NCBI GenBank assembly: GCA_945876305.1
Contig: CAMCOB010000089.1
Span: 1-5,608 of the forward strand
DNA from: Bifidobacterium breve
GTDB lineage: Bacteria > Actinomycetota > Thermoleophilia > Miltoncostaeales > Miltoncostaeaceae
DNA length: 5,608 nucleotides
Reading direction: 5' to 3'
Numbering within the stretch: the first letter of the stretch is position 1; each line of letters opens with the position of its first letter. Below the pieces are notes generated by a model. That model was not told the origin of the DNA, made no database searches, and worked only from the letters and a program-made list of their open reading frames with translations. The translations under genes were made by a program, and so were the position numbers. Below, one piece after another: positions 4,937-5,608 of this stretch.

Positions 4937-5608
4937 ATGGATCTTCCCCTTCTTACCCGCTTGTGTGAGACCCCCGGGGCCCCCGGGCGCGAGGACCGCA
5001 TCCGCGAGCTGGTTATCGCAGAGATGACCCCGCACGTTGACGACATCAGCGTTGACCCGATGGGCAGCGTTGTGGGTGTGCGCAAGGGGGGTGGCGGGCC
5101 GCGCGTGATGCTTGCCGCACACATGGATGAGCTCGGATTCCTGGTGAGCCATATCGACGACGAGGGATTTATCCGAGTCGTCACTCTGGGGGGCTTCGAC
5201 CCAAAGACCCTCGTGGCGCAGCGAGTGATCATCCACGGCCGTGAGGATCTGCTCGGCGTGATGGGCAGCAAGCCCATTCACATCATGAGCGACGAGGAGC
5301 GCAAGCGGCTCCCCAAGGCCGAGGACTTCTATGTTGATGTCGGCCTGCCGGCCGATCGTGTGCGCGAGATCGTGCGCCAAGGCGACGCCGTCACCCGCGA
5401 GCGCACCCTTGCCCCCCTCGGTGACCTCATTACGTGCAAGAGCCTTGACCACCGGGCTGGGCTTTACGTGATGCTTGAGGCCATTCGGCGTCTTGGGGAC
5501 CACAAGTGCGAGGTTGTTGCTGTGGCCACCACGCAGGAGGAGGTCGGTCTGCGCGGAGCGCGTGTGGCCGCAGCGCGGGTGCGCCCCGACATCGGTCTGG
5601 CCATCGAC
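4937..5608 (+). CDS. M42-family metallo-aminopeptidase, 3' end beyond window
   Basis: M42 peptidases (glutamyl aminopeptidase / deblocking aminopeptidase, sometimes called endoglucanase M) are cytoplasmic enzymes with two metal ions, often forming large tetrahedral complexes that trim peptides. The frame is open for 224 codons to the window edge. Visible features are LCETPGAPGRED (9-20), AAHMDELGFLV (60-70) with metal ligand His62 and catalytic Asp64, CKSLDHRAG (167-175) with bridging Asp171, TTQEEVGLRGA (198-208) with catalytic Glu201 and ligand Glu202, and Asp224 in AID as a likely second-metal ligand. The final His ligand should lie past the edge. Family members are usually about 340-360 residues, so roughly a third is missing. 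Substrate preference cannot be read. The ATG is 23 nt after cdsA and no later start would keep the N-terminal motif. It has no obvious link to the upstream pathway. Confidence 0.92.
   Translation, partial: MDLPLLTRLCETPGAPGREDRIRELVIAEMTPHVDDISVDPMGSVVGVRKGGGGPRVMLAAHMDELGFLVSHIDDEGFIRVVTLGGFDPKTLVAQRVIIHGREDLLGVMGSKPIHIMSDEERKRLPKAEDFYVDVGLPADRVREIVRQGDAVTRERTLAPLGDLITCKSLDHRAGLYVMLEAIRRLGDHKCEVVAVATTQEEVGLRGARVAAARVRPDIGLAID

Noticed and set aside
4971..4987. CCCCCGGGGCCCCCGGG self-complementary run near the M42 start
   Set aside because: It encodes the conserved TPGAPG motif in GC-rich codons and the usable stem is only about 6 bp, so codon choice explains it.
4247..5503. Long antisense open frame across cdsA and the M42 gene
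   Set aside because: Both sense genes carry complete family motifs; the reverse translation shows none.

Overview
This GC-rich window carries seven genes, all on the + strand and tightly packed: rpsB, tsf, pyrH, frr, uppS, cdsA and the start of an M42-family metallo-aminopeptidase gene that runs off the right edge. The order rpsB-tsf-pyrH-frr-uppS-cdsA is a conserved bacterial housekeeping cluster. High GC, frequent GTG/TTG starts, a short EF-Ts (202 aa) and uppS lying between frr and cdsA suggest a high-GC bacterium outside the classical Streptomyces/Mycobacterium group, perhaps a deep actinobacterial lineage such as Thermoleophilia. That placement is an inference with low to moderate confidence.

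Layout. Positions 1-133 hold no convincing gene but contain several inverted repeats ahead of rpsB, including two nested stems that would bury its ribosome binding site. rpsB (134-1387) is a normal S2 core followed by an unusual acidic tail of about 190 residues, which contains three copies of a 39-residue (117-bp) repeat. tsf overlaps rpsB by 4 nt. pyrH appears to start on a TTG inside the end of tsf, and a perfect 11-bp all-GC hairpin sits just inside it. frr follows 1 nt after pyrH. A 7-bp hairpin covers the frr stop codon. uppS starts 40 nt after frr, and cdsA overlaps uppS by 4 nt. The M42 peptidase starts 23 nt after cdsA and may have its own leaderless promoter. dxr, rseP and ispG, which often follow cdsA, are not the next genes here.

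How the genes fit together. rpsB, tsf and frr serve translation (30S assembly, EF-Tu recycling, ribosome recycling). pyrH makes UDP for RNA and for UDP-sugars. uppS makes the undecaprenyl carrier for cell-wall synthesis, and cdsA makes CDP-diacylglycerol for phospholipids. Packing them in one unit links ribosome production with envelope growth. The M42 peptidase is probably an independent, weakly associated gene.

No new defence, mobile or biosynthetic system is visible. The points worth a second look are the rpsB leader structure, the repeated acidic S2 tail, and the hairpins at the tsf/pyrH and frr/uppS junctions.
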